Source of the DNA: an uncultured Prosthecobacter sp.
GTDB lineage: Bacteria; Verrucomicrobiota; Verrucomicrobiia; Verrucomicrobiales; Verrucomicrobiaceae
Length of the DNA: 10,931 nucleotides
NCBI GenBank assembly: GCA_947523045.1
Contig: CANNUR010000084.1
Location: 1-10,931, forward strand
Reading direction: 5' to 3'
Shown here: piece after piece, positions 1 to 6,885 of the stretch
Layout of the letters: every line of letters begins with the position of its first letter
How positions within the stretch are numbered: position 1 is the first letter of the stretch
Translations under genes and position numbers: made by a program
The notes under the pieces: generated by a model
The model's input: only the letters and a program-made list of their open reading frames with translations
Told to the model about the DNA's origin: nothing
The model's database searches: none

Positions 1-533
1 CCTGGATGCAGAGCGAGGTCGAAACAGGCAAGGCAGACGATCGCTGGAGCACGATCACGGCCACCCTGCGGCTGGGTCGCGACGGCGTGCATGTCTACGA
101 CCTCACCCGCGCCCGCCAGGTCATTCCGCGCCATGAGGCCGAGGGCGGGGTGAGCTGGAAAGTCGAACTCGGTCCCTGCGACGGCCGGATCTATCTGATC
201 TCTCCGAAGCCGCTGCTGCAACTCCGCCTTGAGGCCCCCGCCTCAGCCCGCGTCGGTCAGCGCGCGGAGTTGAGCCTGCACCTGACGACGACCGGCGAGG
301 CAGCGTTCAGCGGCGTGGTGCCGGTCGAGGTGCGCATCCGCGACGCCGGCGGTCGTGCGGTCGAGGGTGATGGCTTTTATGCCCTCGAAAACGGCAAGCT
401 GAGCCTGCCGCTGGACCTCGCGCCGAATGAGACGCCGGGAATGTGGGAGATCCGCGCGCGGGAACTGGCCTCGGGCATGGAGGCGGTGGGCTGGCTGCGA
501 ATCGAAGCTGAACCGCCGCCGGCCCAAAATTAG
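1..533 (+). CDS. C-terminal part of a large, probably extracellular protein with an Ig/macroglobulin-like terminal domain (5' partial)
   Basis: The reading frame is open from base 3 to the TAG at 531-533, and there is no ribosome binding site before the ATG at base 6, so the gene most likely starts upstream of the window. Counting from that ATG, residues 28-68 (VHVYDLTRARQV through IYLISP) look like the small beta domain that closes many glycoside-hydrolase-type proteins. Residues 73-168 form a second beta domain: hydrophobic strands alternate with polar turns, ending in a pattern like LPLDLAPNETPGMWEIRARELASG, typical of macroglobulin MG2-like or Ig-like domains. The catalytic or main part is not visible, so no function can be given. 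A role in carbohydrate breakdown or at the cell surface is inference from similar tails in Planctomycetes/Verrucomicrobia proteins. It lies 59 bp upstream of the exbD-like operon, on the same strand, and is not itself ExbB-like. Confidence 0.7.
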   Translation, partial: WMQSEVETGKADDRWSTITATLRLGRDGVHVYDLTRARQVIPRHEAEGGVSWKVELGPCDGRIYLISPKPLLQLRLEAPASARVGQRAELSLHLTTTGEAAFSGVVPVEVRIRDAGGRAVEGDGFYALENGKLSLPLDLAPNETPGMWEIRARELASGMEAVGWLRIEAEPPPAQN

Positions 534-592
534 GAATATTTCTAGAAGAATGTCTTGATTGAAGGGCGTCCCCTGGCGAGGATGGCGCTGTC

Positions 593-1000
593 ATGCGCCG
601 GCGACGTTCGCAGTCCGAGGAGGTCGGGTTCAACATCACCCCGATGATCGACCTCACCTTCCTGCTGCTCATCTTCTTCATGGTCACCTCGAAGCTGAGC
701 AAGGAGCAGAAGAAGATGGACATCGCCCTGCCACTCGCCGCCAGCGCAGTCCGGCCCGAGGACCTTTCGAACCGCGACATCATCAATGTCGATCCGAAGG
801 GGGTGCTGCATGTCGGCGACCGGCCGCTCAGCGACGAACAGATGCGCGAGCATCTGCGCGCCCGCTTTCGGGCCAGTCCACCGTTGAAGATCTACCTGCG
901 CGCCGATAAGGAGACCCCGGGCAAGCGCATCCGCGAGTTCATGAAGCTGGCCGGCGAGGCCGGCGCGGTCAGCGTCATCTTCGGCACCCGCCCGCCATGA
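593..1000 (+). CDS. exbD: ExbD/TolR-family biopolymer transport protein (first copy)
   Basis: This 135-residue protein has the standard ExbD/TolR layout. A short basic N-terminus (MRRRRSQ) is followed by one membrane helix at about residues 18-33, entered by the family motif NITPMIDLTFLLLIFF, and a periplasmic domain of about 100 residues. The helix keeps the aspartate (D20 in PMID) that in ExbD/TolR/MotB relatives takes part in proton flow. In known systems ExbD works with the ExbB/TolQ channel to use the proton gradient and pass energy to a periplasm-spanning partner. The ATG at 593 is preceded by GAGGA at 578-582, a reasonable Shine-Dalgarno about 10 bases away. Its stop overlaps the next start (ATGA, 997-1000), so the two subunits are translationally coupled. 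Family assignment is firm; the energised partner is not known. Confidence 0.93.
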   Translation: MRRRRSQSEEVGFNITPMIDLTFLLLIFFMVTSKLSKEQKKMDIALPLAASAVRPEDLSNRDIINVDPKGVLHVGDRPLSDEQMREHLRARFRASPPLKIYLRADKETPGKRIREFMKLAGEAGAVSVIFGTRPP

Positions 1001-1452
1001 AACGCCGTCGCCGCATGCCCGCCGCTGCAGTCGAGGTGCCAATGGGCCCGATGATCGACATGGTCTTCCTGCTGCTGGTCTTCTTCATGGTCAGCGCCCG
1101 GCCGCTCAAACCCGAGGCCGACATCCCCATCGGTCTGCCCGGCGCGGCCGCCCAGGATGAGCCGCTCGACGTGCCCGATGAACACACGATTTTGATCCGC
1201 GCCGACGGAGCCATCCTGCTCAATGAGGCGCCCGCGGCGGAGGCGGGCGACACCGCGCTCGACGGCCTGCATCGCAGCCTGTTCCGCCTGCGCGAGGCCG
1301 CGCGCTTGGCCGGCAGCGAGATGCTGGTCACCCTGGCGCCCGAAGATGCGGCGCGGCACCAGCGTCTCGTGGACGTGCTCAACACCTGCGCGCGCGCCGG
1401 CATCCAGGGAGTCACCTTCGACGATCCCGGCGGGGAGGAGGGGGCGCCATGA
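997..1452 (+). CDS. exbD: ExbD/TolR-family biopolymer transport protein (second copy)
   Basis: A second ExbD-like subunit of 151 residues. It has a basic start (MKRRRRMP), then a membrane helix at about residues 18-33 with PMGPMIDMVFLLLVFFMVS, keeping the proton-pathway aspartate at D21. The periplasmic domain is clearly diverged from the first copy and ends in an acidic, glycine-rich tail (DDPGGEEGAP). The LVDVLNTCARAGIQGVTF segment near residues 124-141 matches the conserved end of the ExbD fold, where a helix packs before the last strand. Paired, non-identical ExbD genes are common in Planctomycetes and Verrucomicrobia and may form a heterodimer in the ExbB pore; that is inference here. 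It overlaps both neighbours by 4 bp (ATGA at 997-1000 and 1449-1452), so expression should be tightly coupled. Confidence 0.92.
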   Translation: MKRRRRMPAAAVEVPMGPMIDMVFLLLVFFMVSARPLKPEADIPIGLPGAAAQDEPLDVPDEHTILIRADGAILLNEAPAAEAGDTALDGLHRSLFRLREAARLAGSEMLVTLAPEDAARHQRLVDVLNTCARAGIQGVTFDDPGGEEGAP

Positions 1453-2504
1453 TGCCGTCGGTTGAGGCGCCGGCCGCGCCGGTCGTCGATCCTGCGCGCG
1501 GCAACCGGCGCGGCGTGGTCGTGTCGATCCTGCTCATCAGCCTGGCGGCCCACCTCGCCGGGCTGGCGCTGTTTGGACTCTGGGTCGTGGCACGGCGCTT
1601 TGCCAAGCCCGAGGCGGTCTTTGAGGTGCGTGAGACCCTCAAGATTCCGCTCGCGGAAACGCGCGAGCACCGACTCAGCCTGGCCGCGCACGAGGCGGCG
1701 GCACCAAAGCCGGTCCTGATGGACAAGATTGTCAGCACCCGCCCGGCCCTGATCGATCTGCCGGAACTGCCGCGCTTCGATGCTCAGAAGATGCTGCCGC
1801 TGGATCCCTCGGAACTGGTCAGCGACCAGCTCGCCAGCCTCACCGGCAGCGCCGGTCTCGGCACCGGTCTGGGCGGCGCACTCGGTGGCCTCGGCGGCAG
1901 CGGCAAGGCGGCGGCCTTCAGTTTCCTCGGGCTCAAGGCCGAGGGACGGCGCCTGGTGCTGCTGTTCGACGTCTCCGGCAGCGTTGTCAACAAGGCTGCC
2001 GCCAGTGGCATGCCGCTCGACCGCATCAAGCAGGAGACGCTGAAGCTGATCGACAACCTGCCGGCCGGCGCCCGCTTTGGCCTGATCCAGTTCGTGCGCA
2101 ACTACAAGCCGTTCCAGAAGGAGCTCGCGCCGGTCACGCCCGCCATGCGCGCCCAGGCCCGCGAGTGGATGGAGACGCAGTGGAACGAAAGTGGCCAGAT
2201 GCCGCGCGGCGGTCGCGGTGTGATCAGCCCTGAACCCAACGGTCTGGTCTGCGTGCTCGACGCCGCCTTCGCCCTGAATCCGGATGTGATCTTTCTGATC
2301 TCCGACGGCGGTTTCTGGCAGACCTACCCCAAGGACCGGCGCATCCCGCACGAGGAACTCGAGGCCAAGCTGAAGGAACTGCAGCAGGGGCGCCAGACCA
2401 GGGTGCCGGTGCACTTCCTCGGCTTCCAGATGCGCGATGAGGACAAGGACGCCTGGGAACGACTGGTGCGCCGCACCGGCGGTCGCCTGCGCGAACTCAA
2501 GTGA
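1449..2504 (+). CDS. membrane-anchored von Willebrand factor A (VWA) domain protein
   Basis: A 351-residue protein built like a TonB-type partner of ExbD. It has a short cytoplasmic N-terminus, one membrane helix at about residues 22-47, a linker rich in Ala, Pro and Leu, a glycine-rich hinge at about 133-152, and a C-terminal VWA domain from about residue 166. The metal-site (MIDAS) motif DVSGS is at 174-178 and the later ISDG at 284-287, after the strand PDVIFL. The middle MIDAS threonine, usually in a GGT motif, is not evident: the matching stretch reads GGRGVISPEPNG (254-265). It is the last gene of the exbD-exbD-VWA operon, so the likely job is a periplasmic binding or scaffold module energised by, or anchored to, the ExbD pair. 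The bound ligand cannot be read from the sequence. The 3' end overlaps the convergent flavoprotein gene by 8 bp. Confidence 0.85.
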   Translation: MMPSVEAPAAPVVDPARGNRRGVVVSILLISLAAHLAGLALFGLWVVARRFAKPEAVFEVRETLKIPLAETREHRLSLAAHEAAAPKPVLMDKIVSTRPALIDLPELPRFDAQKMLPLDPSELVSDQLASLTGSAGLGTGLGGALGGLGGSGKAAAFSFLGLKAEGRRLVLLFDVSGSVVNKAAASGMPLDRIKQETLKLIDNLPAGARFGLIQFVRNYKPFQKELAPVTPAMRAQAREWMETQWNESGQMPRGGRGVISPEPNGLVCVLDAAFALNPDVIFLISDGGFWQTYPKDRRIPHEELEAKLKELQQGRQTRVPVHFLGFQMRDEDKDAWERLVRRTGGRLRELK

Positions 2505-2937
2505 GCGGCACCTCGTGGTACTCGAGCGCCCACTCCTTCATGTAGCGCACACGCTGCGGCACAAAGCGGTACAGGATCAGTTCCGGATTGTCGATGTCGC
2601 GCAGGTAGGCGCGCAGCAGCGGATTGGCGTCCCAGATCTCACGGCGCAGCTCTGGATCGGTCACAAGCTCGGCGGTCGCTGTGATGCGCACCTGGTTGTG
2701 GCCGTCGTCGACATAACACAGTTCGGCGCGCGGATTCGCCGCCAGCTCGGCGGTCTTACCGTAGCGGCGCAGGTTGGCGACATAGACCGTGAAGCCGTCG
2801 GTACGAACCGGCGAGACCGGGCGCTGGCGCGGCTGGCCGGCGTCATCGGTGGCGAGCACGGGAAACTTCGCCGCCTTCATCGTGGCACGCGCCAGCTCGG
2901 GCAGTTCGGCGGGATCGGGGGGCGGAGGCAGGGGCAT
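2497..2937 (-). CDS. pyridoxamine 5'-phosphate oxidase-fold (PPOX) flavin-binding protein
   Basis: A 146-residue cytoplasmic protein with the split-barrel PPOX fold. After a proline-rich start come MKAAKFPVLATDD (20-32), the ligand-binding strand pair with RPVSPVRTDGFTVYVAN (39-55), RRYGKTAELAANPRAELCYVDD (57-78), a pattern typical of FMN- or F420-binding members, and QVRITATAELVTD (82-94). The C-terminal part, ending RYMKEWALEYHE, lacks the full PNP-oxidase dimerisation domain, so this is not a classical PdxH. Such proteins reduce or bind flavin or related cofactors; the substrate is unknown. The ATG at 2937 is chosen because the frame upstream has no other good start and reads antisense through the PhoD-like gene. 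No clear Shine-Dalgarno is seen. It is divergent from the PhoD-like gene (84-bp gap) and convergent with the VWA gene. Confidence 0.85.
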   Translation of the reverse strand: MPLPPPPDPAELPELARATMKAAKFPVLATDDAGQPRQRPVSPVRTDGFTVYVANLRRYGKTAELAANPRAELCYVDDGHNQVRITATAELVTDPELRREIWDANPLLRAYLRDIDNPELILYRFVPQRVRYMKEWALEYHEVPLT

Positions 2938-2979
2938 GGGCGATGCATGCCAAAAAGCCGCGGCGAGAGCAAGACGGAA

Positions 2980-2991
2980 TGCGCCGGCGCA
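2980..2991. promoter_or_regulatory. 12-bp perfect palindrome in the divergent spacer (possible operator)
   Basis: TGCGCCGGCGCA is a perfect inverted repeat near the middle of the 84-bp gap between the divergent PPOX and PhoD-like genes. Its position would suit a dimeric repressor controlling both. No convincing -35/-10 pair is visible on either side. GC-rich palindromes arise fairly often by chance in DNA of this composition, so the regulatory role is only a possibility. Confidence 0.25.
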
Positions 2992-3021
2992 AGGTTGCAA
3001 GCTCGCCGACGTTGACCGGTG

Positions 3022-4458
3022 ATGCCTGCCCGCCTCGTCGTCCTGCTGCTGCTCGCCCTGCCCGCTTTTGCCCGGGCCGAGATTCACACCGCCCAAGGGG
3101 TATTCGCCGGCGAGGTGACAACCCAGACCGTGCTGCTGCAGACCCGCCTCACCGCGCTGCCGGGGCCGGACCTCGATGCCGCGGGCGATGTGCCGGGCTC
3201 GGCCGGTGTCGCCTGCTTCGAATACGGCACCGATCCCGCCTTTGCCGGGGCACACCGCACGGGCTGGATCAAGGCCGAGGCGGCGGGTGATTTCCTTGTC
3301 CGCGCCCATGTGACCGGTCTGCAGCCGGCGACGATTTATCATTACCGCGTGCTCGCCGGTGCCGACGAAGCTTCGGCGAAGCCACTGCGCAGCGGCCGCT
3401 TCAAGACCCTGCCCGGTGCCGGATCCGACGCGCCACTGCACTTTGTTATGGGCAGTTGCATGAACTACCACTCGTTCATGAGCGGCAGGGCCAATGGCGG
3501 TGGTCCGGTTACCGCCACGGCGGAGGACAAGCGCCTCGGTTACCCCGCCTTCGCCGCCATGGCGGCCCTGCAGCCCGACTTCTTCATCGGCACCGGCGAC
3601 ATCGTTTATTACGATCACCCCGCCGCGACGGCGGCGAAGACGCTGCTGGAACTGCGCCGCAAGTGGCATGAGCAATTTCGCTTCCCGCGAATGGTGGAGT
3701 TCTTTGCCGTCACCCCGGCCTTCTGGTCGAAGGACGACCACGACTTCCGCTTCAACGACGCCGACCTCGGCGGCGCGCGCCTGCCCGACGCGGTTACCGG
3801 CATCGGCCTGTTCCGCGAGCAGATGCCCGTGCATCCGGCGGGCGACCTCGACTCGCTCTCCTATCGCACGCACCGCATCCACCGGCATGTCCAGCTCTGG
3901 TTCCTCGAAGGCCGCGACCACCGTTCACCGAACGCCCAGCCCGACGGGCCCGACAAGACGCTTTGGGGCCGCGAGCAGCGCGAGTGGCTGCAGCGCACGT
4001 TGAAGGCGAGCGATGCACCGTGGAAGATCCTCATCACGCCGACGCCCATGGTTGGTCCGGACCGCAACAGCAAGAACGACAACCACGCCAACCTGCGCGG
4101 CTACCGTCATGAGGCCGATGCCTTCTTTGCCTGGCTGCGCGACGAGGGTATTGCCAACGTGCTGACCTTCTGTGGCGATCGCCACTGGCAGTATCACAGC
4201 CTCCACCCGCTCGGTGTCGAGGAGTTTTCCGTGGGGGCGCTCAACGACGAAAACGCCATTCGCGGCGAAAAACCCGGTGGCAAAAACACCACCGATCCCG
4301 AGGGTCTCATTCGCCAGCCCTACCTCTATCCCAAACCCACCGGAGGTTTCCTGCACGTGCGCACCAGCACGGGCACGCAGGGGCGCGCCAAACTTGAGAT
4401 CGAGTTCCGCGACGACCAGGGCGAGGTGCTGTACCGCGTGCTCAAGCGTGCCGACTGA
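3022..4458 (+). CDS. secreted PhoD-like alkaline phosphatase / phosphodiesterase family protein
   Basis: The product is 478 residues from the ATG at 3022; an adjacent GTG at 3019 would add one. It starts with a signal peptide (MPARLVVLLLLALPAFARA), so it acts in the periplasm or outside. A fibronectin-like N-terminal domain follows (about 22-131, with LQPATIYHYRV), then the PhoD metallophosphatase domain. Counting from the GTG, visible metal and active-site motifs are GSC at 145-147, GTGDIVYYD at 191-199, KDDHDF at 238-243, and the C-terminal GDRHWQYHS at 386-394. WGREQREWL at 316-324 also fits the PhoD pattern. Relatives hydrolyse phosphate esters with Ca/Fe or similar metals; the true substrate is unknown. 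No Shine-Dalgarno is evident. The gene stands alone, divergent from PPOX and convergent with the sialate-esterase-like gene. Full length with no missing key motif. Confidence 0.87.
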   Translation: MPARLVVLLLLALPAFARAEIHTAQGVFAGEVTTQTVLLQTRLTALPGPDLDAAGDVPGSAGVACFEYGTDPAFAGAHRTGWIKAEAAGDFLVRAHVTGLQPATIYHYRVLAGADEASAKPLRSGRFKTLPGAGSDAPLHFVMGSCMNYHSFMSGRANGGGPVTATAEDKRLGYPAFAAMAALQPDFFIGTGDIVYYDHPAATAAKTLLELRRKWHEQFRFPRMVEFFAVTPAFWSKDDHDFRFNDADLGGARLPDAVTGIGLFREQMPVHPAGDLDSLSYRTHRIHRHVQLWFLEGRDHRSPNAQPDGPDKTLWGREQREWLQRTLKASDAPWKILITPTPMVGPDRNSKNDNHANLRGYRHEADAFFAWLRDEGIANVLTFCGDRHWQYHSLHPLGVEEFSVGALNDENAIRGEKPGGKNTTDPEGLIRQPYLYPKPTGGFLHVRTSTGTQGRAKLEIEFRDDQGEVLYRVLKRAD

Positions 4459-4494
4459 TCTTTTTTCCCATGAAACCGCTCCTCCTGCGTGCGT

Positions 4495-6012
4495 TCAGGG
4501 CGCGGTGATCGGCCAGTCGTCGGTGCGGAAGGGCGAGGCCGGCAGGCCGGCGCCGTTGACCAGGTTGGCGTCCGGGTTGGCCGCCCAGGCATAGCGCACC
4601 GCTGCCGGTGCGGTGATCTTCGGATGCGAGACGATGACGCGGTCACCGTCGATTTGCGCCTGCGCGGGAAGCCACTGCTGGTCGGCCCCGGCGATGACAA
4701 AACCGCGCAAGGCAGCACCGTCGCGCGCGGCCAGTCCCTGGGCGTGCTCAAACTTCAGCACGACCTCGCCGCCGCGGATCTCATGGCCAGCGGGTAGGGG
4801 GCCGGACCAGGAGGACAGGTCGATCCCATACACCTTCGCCTTTGCCCACAGGGCCAGGCGTTCGCCAACGGTTTTCTTGTCCTTGGGATGGTTGTCGTTG
4901 GCTTCACCGACATCGATCGTCACCGCCATGCCGGTGTTCGGCAGGCTCAGGCTCTTCAGCATGGCCTCGCGCACCAGCGGTCGCGGTGCGGTCTGTTCGA
5001 AGTTCGGCAACTGCACCCAGGCAAAGGCGAGTTCGCGATCCCACTGCGCACGCCAGTCCTTCACCAGCAGCGGCAGTTGGGTCGCATACAGGCTGGCCTT
5101 TTCGACGTTGCCACAGTTGTGCTCGCCCTGGTACCAGATGACGCCGCGCAAAGCGTAGGGCACCAGCGGGGCGATCATGCCGTTGAACAGGTTGGCCGGC
5201 CGGTTGGGATCGCGGTCGGGATGCAGTTCGGCACGCGGCGCGCGCGACACGGGCTTGCCGGCTGCCTTCGCTTCAGCCGCCTTTGGTTTCCACGCGGCCA
5301 GGCGCTTGGCGTGCGCAGCCTTGGCGGCGGCTTCGTCAAAGGTTTCTGCCTTGCGGTTCCACGCCTCGATCTGCGTCTGCAGGGCCGGCACCCCGCGCTG
5401 CACGGGTTCGCTCGTCCACGCGGCGATGTCGGTGCCACCCCAGGAGGCGTTGATGAGACCGACCGGGGCACTGAGACGGCGATGCAGGTCGCGGCCGAAG
5501 AACCAGGCGACCGCGGAGAAGTCCTGCACGCTGGCAGGCGAGGCGACCACCCACTCGCCCTGGCAGTCGGCCTGCGGCTTTTGCGCGGTCAGGCCGCGCA
5601 CGGTGAACATGCGAATCTGCGGCAGGTTGGCGGCGGTGGATTCGGCCTGCGGATATTCGCCGCGCTTGAAGGGAAAGGCCATGTTCGACTGCCCTGAGGC
5701 CAGCCAGACTTCGCCGACGAGCACATCCTGCACGACGAGCTTGTTCTTGCCCTCGACCGTCAGCGTCAGCGCTTCCGCCTGCGCCTTCATCGGCGGGAAG
5801 TTGGTCTTCCAGCGGCCGTCCGTGCCTGTGCGGGTGGTCACGCGCTGGCCGGCGAGCGACAGGGTGACCTCCTCACCGGCATCGGCCCAGCCCCAGACCG
5901 GCACGTTCACCCCGGCCTGCAGGACCAGGTGATCGGAGAAAATCGCGGGCAGACGGACATCGGCCAGCGCGGAGCCGGCAAGCAGGAGAAGGCAGCAGAG
6001 GCGCAGGGTCAT
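4495..6012 (-). CDS. secreted sialate O-acetylesterase-like (SGNH/GDSL) carbohydrate esterase
   Basis: The ATG at 6012 gives 505 residues starting directly with a signal peptide (MTLRLCCLLLLAGSALA); an upstream in-frame GTG at 6027 would add five residues and is less likely. Numbering from that GTG: an N-terminal beta domain at about 24-100 (VRLPAIFSDHLVLQ, VWGWADAGEEV), then the SGNH esterase domain. The nucleophile motif is SGQSNM at 111-116 (Ser114), an oxyanion-type block INASWGGT is at 192-199, WYQGEHN at 298-304, and the acid/base pair lies in DVGEANDNHPKDK at 372-384 (His380). An Ala/Lys-rich stretch at about 228-262 sits between blocks, as in many relatives from this bacterial group. 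A final beta domain (about 410-505) follows. The family removes acetyl groups from sialic acids or, often in Verrucomicrobia, from plant or algal polysaccharides; the real substrate is open. It is the last gene of the - strand cluster, 31 bp after the esterase. Confidence 0.88.
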   Translation of the reverse strand: MTLRLCCLLLLAGSALADVRLPAIFSDHLVLQAGVNVPVWGWADAGEEVTLSLAGQRVTTRTGTDGRWKTNFPPMKAQAEALTLTVEGKNKLVVQDVLVGEVWLASGQSNMAFPFKRGEYPQAESTAANLPQIRMFTVRGLTAQKPQADCQGEWVVASPASVQDFSAVAWFFGRDLHRRLSAPVGLINASWGGTDIAAWTSEPVQRGVPALQTQIEAWNRKAETFDEAAAKAAHAKRLAAWKPKAAEAKAAGKPVSRAPRAELHPDRDPNRPANLFNGMIAPLVPYALRGVIWYQGEHNCGNVEKASLYATQLPLLVKDWRAQWDRELAFAWVQLPNFEQTAPRPLVREAMLKSLSLPNTGMAVTIDVGEANDNHPKDKKTVGERLALWAKAKVYGIDLSSWSGPLPAGHEIRGGEVVLKFEHAQGLAARDGAALRGFVIAGADQQWLPAQAQIDGDRVIVSHPKITAPAAVRYAWAANPDANLVNGAGLPASPFRTDDWPITAP

Positions 6013-6043
6013 GGCAGGCCATGACACGATGCGCCGGGACCCA

Positions 6044-6880
6044 CTATTTCAGCAGGCCGCTGTCGGTGAGCCATTCCGTGAAGCGCTCGGGCCACTTGGC
6101 GGCGGCACCGGTCTTGCCCGGCCGATAGCCGAAGCCGTGGCCAGCCTCGCTGTAGATGTGCAGCTCCGCCTTCACGCCGGCGGCCTTGTATTTCAGATAC
6201 AGCTCTGCCATGCCCTCGGCGATGTCGGGTCGGTCGCCATAGCCGCAGGCGATGAAGACCGGCGGCATGCCCTTGCGCGCCTCGAACAAATGCGAAGTGC
6301 CCGGGTAGATGAGCGCTTGGAAATCCGGTCGGCAGCCTGCGCGTTCGATCGGATCGGCGGCATCCGGCTTGCCGGGGTCGCTGTCCATGGCGGCAAAGGC
6401 GGCGAGTTCACCGCCGGCGGAGAAACCGAGAATGCCGATGCGGTCGGGCCGGATCTGCCACTCGCCGGCGCGGCTGCGCACCAGTCGCAGGGCGCGCCGC
6501 GTGTCGGCCATGGCATGGTCCTGGATCGTGTAGGTGCTGTCCGGTTCGCGGGCGAGCCGGTACTTCAGCACAAAGGCGGCGATGCCGCGCTCGCGAAACC
6601 ACTCGGCCAGGGCGCCGCCCTCGTGACCGAGGCAGAGTTTGCGGTGACCGCCGCCGGGGCAGAGAATGACCGCCGTGCCCGTGGCCTTGCCGGGCTCGGG
6701 CAGGTAGGGCGTCAGGCTCGGGTTGTGGACGTTGCTGACGTTTTCGCCCTCGAGTTTCTCGGGTTCAGCCGCGCGCTTCTCCGAGCCCGGGGCGCCGTTC
6801 GGCCAGAGCGGCAGCGGCGTGGTGGCATCGGCGGCGGAGAGGGCGAGGGGCAGCAGCAGGCAGGCAAGCAGGGGTTTCAT
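6044..6880 (-). CDS. secreted alpha/beta-hydrolase esterase (acetylxylan-esterase / BD-FAE-like)
   Basis: This 278-residue protein begins with a signal peptide (MKPLLACLLLPLALSAADA), which fixes the start at 6880. The mature enzyme opens with LPLWPNGAPGSE, typical of secreted alpha/beta-hydrolase esterases of the PVC group. The oxyanion-hole loop is CPGGGH at 74-79 and the nucleophile elbow GFSAGG at 152-157 (Ser154). The acid is probably Asp216 in ACGYGDRPD, and the histidine is His248 in EAGHGFG. Family members deacetylate xylan and related polysaccharides or short-chain esters. It starts 5 bp after the stop of the membrane/spermidine-synthase gene and ends 31 bp before the sialate-esterase-like gene, so the three are probably one transcript. 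Two exported deacetylating enzymes side by side suggest work on one acetylated glycan; that is inference. Confidence 0.85.
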   Translation of the reverse strand: MKPLLACLLLPLALSAADATTPLPLWPNGAPGSEKRAAEPEKLEGENVSNVHNPSLTPYLPEPGKATGTAVILCPGGGHRKLCLGHEGGALAEWFRERGIAAFVLKYRLAREPDSTYTIQDHAMADTRRALRLVRSRAGEWQIRPDRIGILGFSAGGELAAFAAMDSDPGKPDAADPIERAGCRPDFQALIYPGTSHLFEARKGMPPVFIACGYGDRPDIAEGMAELYLKYKAAGVKAELHIYSEAGHGFGYRPGKTGAAAKWPERFTEWLTDSGLLK

Positions 6881-6885
6881 GGCGG

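Noticed and set aside
534..592. Palindrome TTCTAGAA (540-547) and a promoter for the exbD operon
   Set aside because: Only 8 bp of symmetry, and no matching -35/-10 pair could be found; too weak to list as a site.
975..2414. 479-codon open frame on the - strand
   Set aside because: It is antisense to the second exbD and VWA genes, which have clear family motifs and ATGA coupling. The product is low-complexity.
2938..3921. N-terminal extension of the PPOX frame (474 codons in all)
   Set aside because: The extra 328 residues read antisense through the well-supported PhoD-like gene and show no domain. The PPOX fold fits entirely after the ATG at 2937.
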